From Medicago truncatula (taxonomy: Eukaryota > Streptophyta > Magnoliopsida > Fabales > Fabaceae), in contig NC_053047.1 in assembly GCF_003473485.1 (NCBI RefSeq), forward strand, positions 2,991,001-3,055,000: DNA of 64,000 nucleotides. Direction: 5' to 3'. Shown piece after piece: positions 43,336 to 56,130 of the stretch. Both the position numbers and the translations under genes were made by a program. How positions within the stretch are numbered: the first letter of the stretch is position 1; each line of letters begins with the position of its first letter. The notes under the pieces were generated by a model, which saw only the letters and a program-made list of their open reading frames with translations, did not search any database and was not told the origin of the DNA.

Positions 43336-43684
43336 AGATCAATAGTGTTTTACCCCTTGTAATATATGTCATTTTCGATTTTACATCCTGTAAATATATT
43401 ATTTTTATTTTTCGTTCTTATAATTTGAAGATTTTTTAGTTTTGGTTCTTTATGGCAAATTTCGCTTCATGTAATTTGAGAACATTTTGATTTACCCCCT
43501 TGTAATTTGAGAAAATTTTGATTTACTCCTTTTGTCATATCATCGATTTTATACAATCAAAATTAATGAAGGTCCAAAACCAAAAATCTTCAAATTACAA
43601 GGACGTAAACTAAAAAAAAAAAAATTACAGAGTGAAAAACCGAAAATGACATATATTACGGAGGGGTAAAGCACTATTGACCCT
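43336..43684. mobile_element. Foldback MITE
   Basis: Left GATCAATAGTGTTTTACCCC and right GGGGTAAAGCACTATTGACC are inverse copies. Inner arms also pair (ATATATGTCATTTTCG with CGAAAATGACATATAT). Flanks TCTAAAAAA and TCTAAATAA suggest a 9-bp duplication with one change, consistent with a Mutator-type origin. Confidence 0.65.
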
Positions 43685-44173
43685 TCTAAATAAGCGATTT
43701 TCACATAGAACTAGATTCTTTGTATTCATGATTTTGTGGTATGAGTGCGGCACATTGTTGTTTGTTGTCTTATGTGACGTTGTTTGATTTTTCGTCTTTG
43801 TTATGATGTTCAATTGATTTGTATTAAAGATTGATTATTCAATAAATGATTTATACATTAACGTTGCACATCCAAAGACATGAGTATTCCAGTCACTTTA
43901 ATGTTATCATTTTATTTGTAGGCATTTTCTCTTATATGTTATTAACTTGAATACTGAGTTTATTCACAAATTTATCTTTTACGTTTTTTAGCAATGTTGT
44001 ATGATATAATTTATCAATTTAAATGAACGAATATAGTTTTGTTTATGTAAAAAAAAGGTAGCAAATATTTAAAAAGAATTTAATAAATACAAACATAAGT
44101 ATACAATTGTTTTTGAAATGTCAATTAGTGAAAATGAGTGTGTAATACATATTTTTGTGAAATGTCAATTCTA
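43685..44173. other. Spacer between transposons, no gene seen
   Basis: AT-rich with no recognised feature. A minus-strand frame at 43625-43813 overlaps the MITE end and is not supported. Confidence 0.45.
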
Positions 44174-45196
44174 GGGGGTGTATTGGATTGAGATTTTAAA
44201 AGACTGTTTTGATAGAAAAAATCTTGAAGATTTTAAAAGACTTTGTTGGATTGTATTGATTTTGTGGGATTTTAAAAGACTTTTTTTGAAAGACTTTTTA
44301 CAATTAAGATTCTTTGCAAGATTTTAATGGATTCATGATATAGATTTTAAAGGATTTTAACAGATTTTTAAGATTTTAAAAGGGTCAATAAATTTAAAGA
44401 TACAGTACATACCAAAAAATCTCAAAAACAAAAGTACAATTATAAATCAACCGAAAAAAAACATTGAATCAATGAGTGTAATATTTCTTCAAAAAAAAGA
44501 CTATTAGATAATATACTACTAGCAGGTTGATTGATTTTAAAAATTCTGGAGATATGATATCAAAATAAATAGACCTAAAAATAAGTTATGTTAGTTTATT
44601 GATTATAATAATTTGATTGAAAAATGCATGTTACAGGTAGAAAAATGCAAGTAGAAAAATTATTATAATACCAATGAACGTAAAGTTGTGATTTTTATAA
44701 TAATTTGATATATAGGTAGATGGTAAATTAACCACAAGATTATATAGTAGATTCTTTTTTTTAATGACGTAAAAGTTATGTTAAGAAAAGTGCAAGTCAG
44801 AGGCATGATGATTTCGACAATAAATTTGCCAAACAAAATATATAACCTGCCATTGTTACAGTAAGGCTATGTGTGGGAGATAGAAAAGTCTTAATACTAG
44901 GTGCGAGATTGTCAGTATGTACATTTTACACTAAACAATCTCACAAAATCCATTACTCACAACAATCCATTAAAATCCGTAGAGTTTTGAATAACTGCAC
45001 ACAATTTTCAAGTTAGGCAAAATCTCAATTGAATATCACTGGATTTCATTGGACTCATTAAAAAATCTTGAAAATTCTAATTGAATACCACAAAAATGTT
45101 TTACATTCCTTAAAAATTATGATTGAATACCATAAGATTTTTATAAAACAAAAAAGTCTTTTAAAATATTTTGAAATCTGAATCCAATACACCCCC
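44174..45196. mobile_element. TIR element with GGGGGTGTATTGGATT ends (1,023 bp)
   Basis: Left end GGGGGTGTATTGGATT and right end AATCCAATACACCCCC are perfect 16-bp inverse copies. The subterminal parts repeat GATTTTAAAAGACTTT words on the left and their inverse on the right. Flanks are CTA and ATA, so a 3-bp duplication (Harbinger-like) is possible but unproven. It ends 100 bp before the flavoprotein start codon. Confidence 0.7.
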
Positions 45197-45295
45197 ATAA
45201 ACTCATAAATACACCAAAAAAATAAATAAATATTGAAAATGATTAAACCGGTTGAACCGATATAGCATATACATTTGGGATGAGAAAGTCAGAGG

Positions 45296-48200
45296 ATGTC
45301 AATGGCAGCCGTAGTGTGTCGGACTCCGCAGAACACGGTAACTAACTGCTTCTCCTTCAGTCTTGGGTTTTCCTCACGTGTTCTTTTCAACCCTTTTGTC
45401 TTCACACAATGGAAAAGAACCTTCACTACCCATGTTCTTTGTCATGCTAAAAAGGTATGTTCCATTTTTTTGTTCTTGATTATCTTCACTTATTATTTTT
45501 CATAATAATATCAGAAAATAGAATAATTGAATGTGTTCATATGCGTCAGTGTTCCATATGTGTTGGTATCATGTTAGTGTAGGACACGAGAGACATCTCC
45601 AATTTGAAGTGTCGGTGTTACATAGGTTGCAATTGCATTAGGAAGAGCGGTTGAAAGGAAGTAGAAGAGAGAATATTGTTAGAGCTAAAATGTTGATACT
45701 TTTCACTGAGGCTTACTGGCCAATTTAATGCCACTCAATATGCAAGCAAGAGAGAGGAATAACTAACTTCTAACAAACTACCACTACTAATTCCATCTCA
45801 GCAGAATATACTAACAAGGTTTTGAAAGATAAAATGGTTAATTGAGTCTGCCACAACATGATGAAATAAACATGGACTAACAATGTGATACTTTGGTTTT
45901 TGATCACTTAAAGGAAGAGAAGTTGGTAGTTGTTGGAGGTGGAGCAGCAGGGGTGTATGGAGCAATTCATGCCAAAACTATTGCACCTCACCTAAATGTG
46001 GTCATTATTGAGAAGGGGAAGCCTCTTTCCAAGGTCTGCGATTGCATGTGGATATTACTATTGGGTTGTATTCCATGTTTCTGTTTCGTTGTTCTCTTTT
46101 GTTTTGTTCTTCTTCTGATGGTATTATTCGTAGGTGAAAATTTCTGGAGGAGGCCGATGCAATGTGACAAATGGCCATTGTGCTGACAATCTGGTAAACC
46201 TCCTTTCCGTGTGCTGGTTTAAAACTTTTACACTATCAATCGATCAAAAACTATTATTTGTATGACTTTTAAGCTAGATATAATGAAAGTTAAAGTTTTT
46301 TAATGATCGATCCTATGTTTTATCGTGGCATAGTCTGTTAACTACCTTTTACTTGTAGCACAACTGAACAAATTTTTTCTCTCCAGTCATCACCAGCATC
46401 GTTTAATTTATTGTTTGTTTGTGTAAGACATGTTAATCATCGCATCAGAGTAGGTTGGATGAACTAGAGTGATCTTTTGAGTTTGGCATTTTGAGAAAAA
46501 AGTACCTCTCAAACTTAAAGTGAAGTTCTATCGTGTAACATTGTTGTATTTCTATGTAAAAACCAACAACAATTTAAGCTTAAATGTTTTGTTCTGTCTC
46601 TTGTATAGTTTGGTTGCGATCTAATTGCTTTACTAGTCTTACTGTAATTGTAACTCGATTTTTGGAAGATGACTAGTTTGTAGATTTTGGCAGAAAACTA
46701 TCCAAGAGGTCACAAGGAACTGAGAGGATCTTTCTTTAATGTGCACGGTCCAGTGGATACCATGTCTTGGTTTACCTCTCATGGGGTGGAATTGAAGGTT
46801 GTTCTTTGAAAAGCCTTTTGTTACTCGTTTTTGCTTTTTGTGTAATTTTCTAATTTATGATCAACTGTTTATAGATTGAGGATGATGGTAGAGCATTTCC
46901 TGTCAGCAATAGCTCTTCTTCTGTAATTGATTGTCTCATGACTGAAGTACAGCGAAGGGGAGGTATGTTTACTTGGGGCCTATTTCAAATTTCAATTTAT
47001 TTATTTGAGCTTATCTACTAGCGTAAACATTTGCGAGACTGTTGAGACAACTATGGAAACAACTTATGACCTGTAGTAGATCTCTAAATGTCGTTCATAT
47101 TTTCATGTTTATGTATAATAAGCAGTTTTTTCCAATGGAAATCACCATTATACATTTCAATTTATAATTCATAGTTTGATAATTGAAGTTCATTATTATC
47201 CGATCTTTACGACGTTTACCTTAGTTCTACATTGACATGAAGTATCCATTTCACAAAATGGATAATTGTTGTCAACATAATATATGTTCCAAGTTGGAAA
47301 TGTTACATTGCATATCCCCTATCGACCTGAAATTCATTGATAAATTTTTAGAGGTTATAAACATTCATTTCATAAACTATGCAATGATGAACTTTCAAAT
47401 TTTAAATGCTGAACTGTTTGTTCTCGATTAGTTTCCATGCAGACCAAAAAAAATGTAACTGCAGTATCTGTTTTATCCTGTGGGAAATTCCTTCTTGAGA
47501 TTAAGCAACTACCGGCTGGTTCTTCTGAGCAAGTTGAAGTTGATTATCTATTGATTGCTACCGGCAGTAGCCGACAGGTTACGGTCTAAAAGTCATTAAT
47601 TTGAATTAAGATTCATGAATTAGATGTGATTTATAAAATCAGTTTTTTCTGTCATAGGGTTATGAAATTGCATCTCAGCTTGGTCATTCAATCGTAGAGC
47701 CAATGCCGAGCTTGTTTACATTCAAAATTGAAGACTTGCGTTTGAGGGAGTTGTCTGGGGTTAAGTATCAGTCTTTTAAACTTTTGCATTCAAATATGTA
47801 GAAACTTTGTAGTCATTTTCTATACCTTTCATGTATGATGCATAGTCCTTCCTTAATACTACTGGCAAGGTATTTAACAAACATCTTTATTAACCAAGTT
47901 GGAGCCTTTCAGATTATGTTCGTCTATACACTGGCAATGTTTCATTTGGTCATCTAAACCATGGTTATCAGTATCTTACGATACATGCGAGTCATATCTC
48001 GATTAAAAACTAGTCTGAACCCAATCGATATGAACCTCTAGTGTGCATCTATTTGGACATGAATCTCATCTTGAATCCTAATTCATTCTAATGAATCACT
48101 ACCTAAATTAGTGTAGCCGACTTCTTTTTTTGTCAACCTAATAAAATTCAATTCACGATTCGAAAAAAGGTCTTCTGATTCACGATTTGAATCTCAATTT

Positions 48201-51200
48201 GATATCCATGAATCTAACTACCTACATCGTGTAGACAATATAAACTCGTTACTAGGACTTCTGATCATATTTTTTACTTAATTGTCAGGTTTCATTCCCT
48301 AAAGTTAAAGTGAGACTAAAATTGGACAGCCTACAAAAAAATATTCCTCAGCTTACACAGGTATGTTTATGTTTTGCTTTGTCATTGCTACAGATCAAAT
48401 AGTGAAAAACATTCAAGTATAATAATTTTTTTGGAATTCTACTAGGTTGGCCCCTTGTTAATTACACATTGGGGACTCAGTGGGCCGGCTATTCTTCGGT
48501 TGTCTGCTTGGGGTGCTCGCTATCTGTTTAGTTCAGGTTACAAAGGTAAATGATTCGTCTTTTCCCTTTCTGTGTTTGGAATCACTAAAATCATTATGGA
48601 ATTGAAATTAGTGTTGTCAAAAATGGATATAGCAGTACAATAGCGCTAGAGCCTGGCAGAATTTTAACCAACTGTGACTGTTTCATGATACGCAACTCAG
48701 TACAAAGTGTTGTCAAATAGTGGATGTATCGGTGTTATATTAACGTAACAAAGCCGACTATGAACAAAACAGTATTTTCTGCGATTAGTGATTAACAACA
48801 CTGATTGAAATGAATTCTTGTATGAAATATTGGTTTTGAATTATGCTAGTTTAAAATTTCTATACATTTATAAATCAATGTCTGCTATATAGCTCTTGAT
48901 TCGTAACTTTTGCTATGATTTTAAATGATTTTCATTCAACTGAATACTTTCTCAATTTTAAAATCTTCCAAATTTTTCAGATTACCTTTTTTCCCTCTTA
49001 CAGATATTTTTGTCATTTTAATGCAGGGAGACTTATTGTAGATTTTATCCCTGATGTGCATATCGAAAGTTTGAAGACCATTATTTCGCGTCACAAGCTT
49101 CAATTTGCGGTAAACAATGGTTCTGATTCAAAAACAAAAAATTTGCTGTTTGATATTTTGTTGCTTAAATCCTTTATTGACACTTGTTATTTTGTGGATT
49201 TTATATGATACATTGTCTTAATAATTGGAATGTATAATATGAATCTGTAAAATGAAATTGCATTCGTTATGCCTATCTAATATCATTGGTTGGTTTATTA
49301 TGAAGTTGTATCTTGCCAAAAATAATTCCTTTCAACAATTTGTTACTTTAGCTCAGAAGCTAGCATCAAATTTTCACTACGAAAAATTTGATCATAGACT
49401 ATGAATCTGTAAAATGAAGATTGTGACCGGTTTTGTTCGAAACGAATGCAGTAAGTTGTTTTGTTTGTGTCTTCGCAGAAACAAAAAGTGGTCAATTCGT
49501 GTCCTCTTGAATTCGGGATAACAAAAAGATTCTGGAGCTATTTGTTGGAACGACAGGTTTTATAACTAACTATTTATAGTTATTTTTAATAAGTGTACAT
49601 GCATTGTAATAAAAAAGGAAAAATTATTTACAAACTATATAAAGAAACTATTTCATATGTAGGGTTTAAGTGGAGATATCTTATGGGCCTCAATTTCCAA
49701 TAATGCATTGATATCCATCGGTTCTTTGCTAAAGGACTGCACGTTTGAAATTAAAGGCAAAGTAAGATTTCCTAATATTATTTAGTATTTATTTTGGGGT
49801 AAATACTCAATTTGGTCCCTGAAATTGTAGGACCGTATCAACCTAGTCGTTAAATATTTTAGAATTGTCACTAGAATTGCAAAATACTAATCTTGAAAAT
49901 TAGTACATTATTCACTTAGTTTTTTTTTTTTTTTTTTGAAAACTCGTATATTATTCACTTAGTTTCAAATGTATCCCCGGCATTACCAAAATTCTATTAT
50001 AGTCCTTACAAATACTAAAGAGGGGACGCATCTGATTAAAATTCTACAATTTCAGGGCCATTTTGTAATATTGCTAATTTAGGGGACTAGGATGATATAG
50101 TCCGACAATTTAAAGGACCAAATTAAATATTTAATCATTTATTTTATGAAGCATCATTGACATAACATGTTTTCTATTATGTTCTATTAAAGGGTCCATT
50201 TAAAGATGAATTTGTCACTGCTGGTGGTGTTCCTTTATCTGAGGTTCTCTTTCTTTTTTACTATTTCTCTACTTTCCAACCTTACTTTTCCATTGGCTAG
50301 AAATCTCACTCAATTTTTTTTTGTTGTTGAAGGTTTCACTTAATACAATGAAAAGCAAAATTTGTTCAAATCTGTTCTTTGCTGGAGAGGTAACTTTAAC
50401 TTGTGTTTTTTCATTTGAATTTTCGGAGAAGCATTTATAACTATATTTTATGTTGATCTAATTGATGTCTCTGTTGCAGATATTGAATGTTGATGGAGTA
50501 ACTGGTGGTTTCAATTTCCAGGTCAAATACATGTGACTAAAATAATGCAATCTTATTATCCCAAGTTCAATAATAATATAATTTTGTATGTGTCATACTA
50601 GCAACACACTCTTTGACACTGACTTTTCAACGCGCACTCTTTAGTTGTACAAAATTGATACGGGTCATACCAATTTTATAGGGGACCCGCATGATTTGAT
50701 TTGACTTGTGAATTTTAACTAATGATAGAGTGTGTTGAAAGATGTGTTAGAGAGTGCAATGCTAGCACTCCTAAAATGTTATAGATGCTTCTCTACAACA
50801 AACTTTTAGACGATATATCATATATTTATCCAAACCATCGACCTGAGGGTCATTTTTCATAGTTTCTCATATTGTTTTTCATGGTCTTTCTCTGCCTTTA
50901 TCAATTAAATAACTTGAAAAGATAATTCACCTAAACTTAAAAAAAAAAAAAAAAAGGGCAATCCGGTGTACTAAAGCTCCCGCATACGCAAGGTCCGAGA
51001 AGGGGTCCCACCATTTTTGGTGTATTGTGCGCAGTCATTTTTATACAAGAGGTTGTTTCCATGACTTGAACCCATGACCTTTCAGTCGCAACTCACATGA
51101 CAACAACTTTACCGGTTGCGCCATGGTGAAAAGATAATTCACCTAAACTTTATGTAAAGAAAAACAGAATAATTCAAACATTAGAAGTGTAGCGTAACTT

Positions 51201-51363
51201 GAGGGTCCATTTTTTGCATGAACCACCGGCTCATTGATTGATGGTATATTCACAACTCAAGAGCTTCATCCATTTTTCTTTGTTCTATATACAGAATGCT
51301 TGGTCGGGAGGATTTATTGCAGGAACCACAATTGGTGGATTAGCACTTGGCTCTTGTGTTTAG
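45296..51363 (+). CDS. HI0933/YhiN-type FAD-dependent oxidoreductase, probably organelle-targeted
   Basis: Complete gene of 16 coding exons: 45296-45454, 45914-46033, 46134-46193, 46684-46797, 46875-46962, 47432-47577, 47658-47759, 48289-48360, 48446-48545, 49027-49109, 49479-49556, 49663-49761, 50193-50243, 50333-50389, 50480-50521 and 51295-51363. They sum to 1,440 nt (479 residues) with all GT/AG borders in phase. Residues 1-53 look like a transit peptide (Ser/Thr/Arg-rich, few acids). The FAD-binding VVVGGGAAG is at 58-66, the family motif GGGRCNVTN at 98-106, ATGSSRQ at 223-229, and the C-terminal FAD motif [16 protein letters not shown] at about 442-457. Bacterial homologues are flavoproteins of unsettled substrate, so the reaction is not assigned. 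A damaged duplicate of exon 2 lies at 38.1 kb. Confidence 0.9.
49796..50136. mobile_element. MITE with 9-bp duplication in intron 12 of the flavoprotein gene
   Basis: Left arm GGTAAATACTCAATTTGGTC and right arm GACCAAATTAAATATTTAATC (in pieces) are imperfect inverse copies, continuing with CCTGAAATTGTAGGAC / GTCCGACAATTTAAAGG. Flanked by ATTTATTTT on both sides (49787-49795, 50137-50145). Mutator-like. The host splice sites are intact. Confidence 0.75.
50939..51126 (-). mobile_element. Au-type SINE in intron 15 of the flavoprotein gene
   Basis: 188 bp in minus orientation. The tRNA-related head is at the right (GGCGCAACCGGTAAAGTTG, then GTCATGGGTTCAAGTCATGG, a box B-like string) and a T-rich tail at the left. 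The plus strand shows the familiar Au SINE phrases CCGGTGTACTAAAGCTCCCG and AAGAGGTTGTTTCCATGAC. A perfect 24-bp target-site duplication flanks it (50915-50938 and 51127-51150), so the insertion is recent relative to other elements here. Confidence 0.9.
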
Positions 51364-52039
51364 GTACAAAGTGAAAGTTGATTTGTTTGCTTCTAAACGG
51401 GTAGTGTTGGTGTTGCATCATGCTTTTTTAGGCCAACTTGGTTTTTTTCCTTTTTGGGCTGTCGAGGAACAAGTATATTTTTAAATGTACTTTTCTTTTC
51501 TGTTTTCCTAGTCATAAATAGTTTAGTGGATGATATCTTTAATATGAAAAATTCTTATTTTTAGTTCATTTTTGCCTCTACCATTTGAGTAATTTTCGAT
51601 TTACCCCTTGTAAAAAGATGAGATTCCAAGTAGTTTAAAGAATCTTTAGTTTAGTTCTTCGCTGCATTTAACTATGCAAAACATATGATGTGGTAGGGGA
51701 TAAACTAAAATTCGTCCAACTGAAAAATACCTTTAATTTTATAAATTTATGCCGCAAGATTTTAAACTAAAGAATGGTTAAATTACAAGGTTAGAATCTC
51801 AAAAAAAAAAAAAAAAATGGGCAAAAGTTTTATATTATCAAATAATATTATCATGCTGACATTATGAGTTGAACTCACGCAGTTGCAAATTATGAGTCAA
51901 CTTCAAGATGAGATTTGATCATATCAATTGAACTAACCAGCGTAAACAAAGTTTTATAAGATGGAATATTCATTCTTCTCAATACCAATTAATTTATAAG
52001 CATCGGGTTAAACTAATTGCCAAGAAGTTTAGATATAGT
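51364..52039 (+). other. Flavoprotein 3' UTR and flank
   Basis: The 3' UTR probably extends to about 51550. Beyond it are phrases such as TCGATTTACCCCTTGTAAAA at about 51596 that resemble one arm of the foldback MITEs, without a clear second arm. No gene. Confidence 0.4.
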
Positions 52040-52755
52040 CACTTCGTCGTCACTAGCTCTTGTTTGTGCTTTTCGGGTGGTTTAGGTGTTTATGGAGTTT
52101 GGAGGGTGTGTGTCACATTGTGTTGAGCTTTTTCTTTTTATTTGTTTGTTGTTCAATCTTTGCATGCCATGTCTTTCATCTTACATATTGTGTGTTGGTT
52201 TTCAGTGGGCCGGTTCATTTGGCTTCGAGATTGGGAGTCGGGGTCTAGTTGCAATCTTTGTTTTGACTTGATTTGGTTTTTCTCTGGTGTTCCGGGGGCG
52301 AGGGGTGCCCTGCTAATTTGTTGATATAGTATGGTGGGCCGATCACTTTTGATTCAAGATCGGGAGTCAGTTCTTTGACTCAAGTTGGTTTTTGGGCTTT
52401 GTGTTGTGCTCTTTATGTGGTTCGGAGGTCGCGAGGTTTGTGATAGTTGCATGATCCTTCGATTATGTGCTCTTCGAAATGTGGCTCAACTTGGGTGTTG
52501 GGGTCTGGGAGTTTTATTTATAGGGTGTTCTTTGTGGGTAAGTAGAGACGATGAGCGGTGGTGGTTACCGTGTTTACAGTGCTTGTTTTTTTTTTTAGTT
52601 TGTTTTAGGTGGTGATGTGGTTTGGTAGGTTTATCTTTGGAGGTGTTTTTAGGTGGTTATGGTGTAGCGTCTATATGCTGCACCATTTGTATCTTATTTC
52701 GTCCATACCTTACGTCTTGCAGGAATGACGTTTAATAATATTTGCCTATTAAAAA
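52040..52755 (+). mobile_element. LINE 3' UTR-like fragment with A-tail
   Basis: A T/G-rich, A-poor stretch on the plus strand, unlike its surroundings, ending in AATAATATTTGCCTATT followed by 14 A residues (52742-52755). Strand asymmetry, length and tail are as expected for the 3' UTR of a 5'-truncated L1-type LINE. Four overlapping small frames here encode Cys/Val/Phe/Trp-rich strings with no domain and reflect composition. No target-site duplication was identified. Confidence 0.45.
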
Positions 52756-53502
52756 AAAAAAAAAGAACTAAACTAATCCATTTAAAATATTTTCAGCGGT
52801 GCTTTATTAAAATATTAACACTAAGAAGGATAATTAAGTTCCAAGTGCAACACAACTTGTTAAAGTAAGGAAAAAGATAGGTAGACATCCTTTTTCATAC
52901 ATCTCTTATGTACACTCCCATGTATTAGGGGTATTTTAGTAATTTTACATCATGTCACCACCCTTTTTTATCTATTCTTTCAATGTTTTTGCCACGTGTC
53001 ACAAATGTGTGTGAGTGTAAAAGGGTGTATGCCACCTAAGGTGGTTCATATATAAGAGCTCTTAAAGTAATATCTCTTGAATCTATCAAGATTCAAGAAC
53101 GGTTGAATAACAAATGACAGGTCCAACCTGTGACCTAAATTTTAATATAAAATGTAAATTGATTTAACAAAAATGGAAGATGATTGGTTTATCACTAAAC
53201 TATATTATAAATTATCATTAGCTTTGATTAGCTTTTTCTGACTTTGTATGGTATATTTTATCTAATTTTAAATTCTCACCAACTAAAGAAAACGGATTTC
53301 AACATGATCCAGAATAAGATTTGTGCATTTTAAATGAAAAAAGAGAAAATTGGTTGAAAGAATTGGGAAACATGTAGACTTGAGTCAATGATCTCATATG
53401 TGGGGACTGGGGACCTTGAAAGAAAAAAAAAGTCACATTCCACTGCTGTCTCTCAACAACAAATACAATACTACCTAACTCCATGAATTATTTTTTTTTT
53501 TT
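52756..53502. other. Intergenic DNA, no gene seen
   Basis: AT-rich sequence with no recognised gene or element. Confidence 0.5.
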
Positions 53503-53804
53503 AGACTAAAATCTACTTTTCGCCTCCTAAGTTTCAAAATGTTACGATTTTGATCCCCTATTAAAAAATGGCAAAAGTGACCCTCTATGTTTAGGGAAAT
53601 ATGCTCTTTTGACCCCCTAACATAAGGGAAATATGTTTTTTGACCTCTTATCTTTACAAAAATTTGCGATTATGACCCCTTTTCTGGGACACGTGACATC
53701 TTCTGATCAATTTTGGGATGAAAGGGGCCAAAATTGTAATTTTTTAACAGGGGGCCAAAATCATAACATTATGAAACATAGGGGGCGAAAAGTGCAGTTT
53801 AGCC
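53503..53804. mobile_element. MITE with CTTTTCGCC-type ends (about 300 bp)
   Basis: Left GACTAAAATCTACTTTTCGCC-type end and right GGCGAAAAGTGCAGTTTAGC are imperfect inverse copies. The homology continues inward (AAAATGTTACGATTTTGA versus CCAAAATCATAACATTAT). The left border lies in a T-run, so the target duplication cannot be resolved. A 60-codon frame inside is not a gene. Confidence 0.65.
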
Positions 53805-54142
53805 TATTTTTTTAATAAGTAACTACGTATAAAAATATTCGACTTTTATTACAAGTGATTTGACTAGCTCGTGTGTAGGTTATTTAGAAGAAAAAAGATA
53901 GTCGTTTCTTTCGGATAAATGAAGATTCAATTACTCATTTGTTTGATAAAGTAAAATTATTATCTTATTCATGGTTAAAAGTTAAAAACTCAATTTAGTT
54001 TTTGATCTTGGTCATGTTTAATCTTTTAATGAGTTTGGGTATTGCTTAGCGCTTTTGTAATTGATTTATGAAATTTTAAGCTCCATCTTTACACTTCTTG
54101 TGTTAGATAGAATAGAATCATTCGTTTGATTAATATATTCTA

Positions 54143-55214
54143 GGGTTAATAGACTTTTATCCCCTGCAATATAGATCACTTTTGGTTTTCTCCCCTGTGA
54201 AATTTTTTTGTCAGATTCCGTCCTTGTAAAAATTTTTTGTTTTGGAAAACCCCCCTAGGCCAGCTGACTGTGCATTTTCGCTGATGTGGCACGCTGAGTC
54301 ACCATTTTCTGATGACGTGGCGCGTTGACTGTATATTTTTTATAGTGCACACGTGGCATTTGTGATTTTTTTATAAAAAAAATAATTAAAATTTTTTGAA
54401 AAACGACAAAAATTCAGGAAAAAAAATTTAAAATAAAAAAACGAAAATAAATCTTAGAAAATAAAAAATTCTAGAAAAATTTATAAAAATAAAAAATCTA
54501 ATAAAATACTAGAAAAATAAAAAAAATCTCATAAAATGAAAAAATTATAAAAAAAAATCTTAATTAAGTTCCTGAAAAATTCTAAAAAAGATAAAGTTCC
54601 TGAAAAAAAATTTAATCGAAATTTTTATAATAAGAAAATTTATTTAGAAATTCTAAAAATCTTATTATTTTTTATAAGATATATTTATAAAAATAACTAT
54701 TTTTATAATAAGAAAATTTATTTAGAAATTCTAAAAATCTTATTATTTTTTATAAGAAATTTTTATAAAAAGAAAATTTATTTCGAAATTGTTTAAAAAA
54801 AATTCAAATTTTTTTCAGGAACTTAATTAAGATTTTTTTTTATAATTTTTTCGAAAATTTCGATACATATTGATTTTATTTTTTTTCATTATTTTTCATT
54901 TTATGAGATTTTTTTTTATTTTTTCGGTAGTTTATCATATTTTTTTTATTATTTTTCATTTTTCTAGATTTTTTTATTTTAAAATTTTTTAGATTTTTTT
55001 AATTATTTTTTAAAAAAAATCACAAATACCACGTGTACACAATAAAAAAAAAATTTATACAGTCAGCGTGCCACATCAGCGAAAATGCACAGTCCGCTGG
55101 CCTAGGGGGTTTTTCAAAACAAAAAAATTTTCAAGGACGAAATATGACAAAAAAAATTTACAGGGGGGAAACCAAAAGTGACCTATATTGCAGGGGGTAA
55201 AGGCCTATTAACCC
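54143..55214. mobile_element. Large foldback MITE (1,072 bp), Mutator-type
   Basis: Arms begin GGGTTAATAGACTTTTATCC and end GGTAAAGGCCTATTAACCC and are inverse copies over well beyond 200 bp, including CCCCCCTAGGCCAGCTGACT against GTCCGCTGGCCTAGGGGG and TTAAGTTCCTGAAAA against its complement. A perfect 9-bp duplication TATATTCTA flanks it (54134-54142, 55215-55223). The middle is extremely A/T-rich with doubled TAAAAATCTTATTATTTTTT units. Nearly the whole element can fold on itself. No coding capacity. Confidence 0.9.
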
Positions 55215-55849
55215 TATATTCTATTTTGTTTTGTTAAAAAAATTATATACAAATAACTTTGTTCATTAAATTCCCTAAGAAACCTTTGTTGATTGATTTT
55301 TTTTTTTTAACAAGAGATGGCCTTATACTAGGAATTAAGAAATTACTGGTGAATAGTATATTAAATTTATTAATAATTAATAACTAGATTTTTACAAAAA
55401 TATATATAGAACAATGTCCGACTGTATTTTAAACAAAATTATCACTAATAAAACGAGTCTATAAGCATCATTTGCGTTTTCCTTAACAAGTTTAGCCCCT
55501 AGAAAATGAACCTACACGAGAATGTATGATTGATTCTTTAGAACGAGCATAATTGATTTTTTTGAAAATGTAAAATTGATTTTGACATGTTTAGTTGATG
55601 TTTAGTAGAATTGATTGTGCTTCTAAAATTAATTTTACTTAAAGCTAGAATTTGTAGATTGAAATTCTAGAATTTATTTTCACACACAAATTTGTAATTC
55701 AGTTTCACTTTATCCAAACATAAATCATTGTTAGTCAGAATCATTTTTAACCAAAATCAATTATTTCCACCGCACACCCAAACATTTTAGGGTTGACACA
55801 TAGTTTTAACTTTCAAAACAATTCATGATAATTGGATCATCAATATATT

Positions 55850-56130
55850 CATAAGGACCTAAAAGACCTCCAAAAGGAATTTTAAACCCTCTCAGAGGAC
55901 TTAGCGCCTCGAGAAGGGCCATAAGGCCCAAGGCACGCCCTCCCCAAAGCGCCGCCTCATCAACCTGTTTCTAGAATGCGGCCTAAATACCTAATTACTC
56001 TCGTTACTTATAGCTTAAGTAACCACAAATCAGGCCAATAGAGGACTATAAATACAATCTTTAAGAGCATTCTCAAGGCATGACCAATACAATACTAAAC
56101 TCTTATACGATTATTATACTTTTGCAACTA
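55850..56130 (+). repeat. GC-richer segment, possible LTR fragment
   Basis: This stretch (GACTTAGCGCCTCGAGAAGG, CACGCCCTCCCCAAAGCGCC) is much richer in G+C than its flanks and is followed by a TATA-like ACTATAAATACAATC and a CAATACAATACTAAAC string. Such an arrangement is common in Gypsy-type LTRs. No second LTR, primer-binding site or target duplication was found, so this stays a suggestion. Confidence 0.35.

Noticed and set aside
52060..52615. Several Cys/Phe/Trp-rich frames that might be membrane proteins
   Set aside because: Four overlapping frames in all phases without domains fit a T/G-rich LINE 3' UTR better than a gene.
52870..53050. Possible MITE around CACGTGTCACAAATGTG
   Set aside because: No inverted ends or target duplication could be identified.
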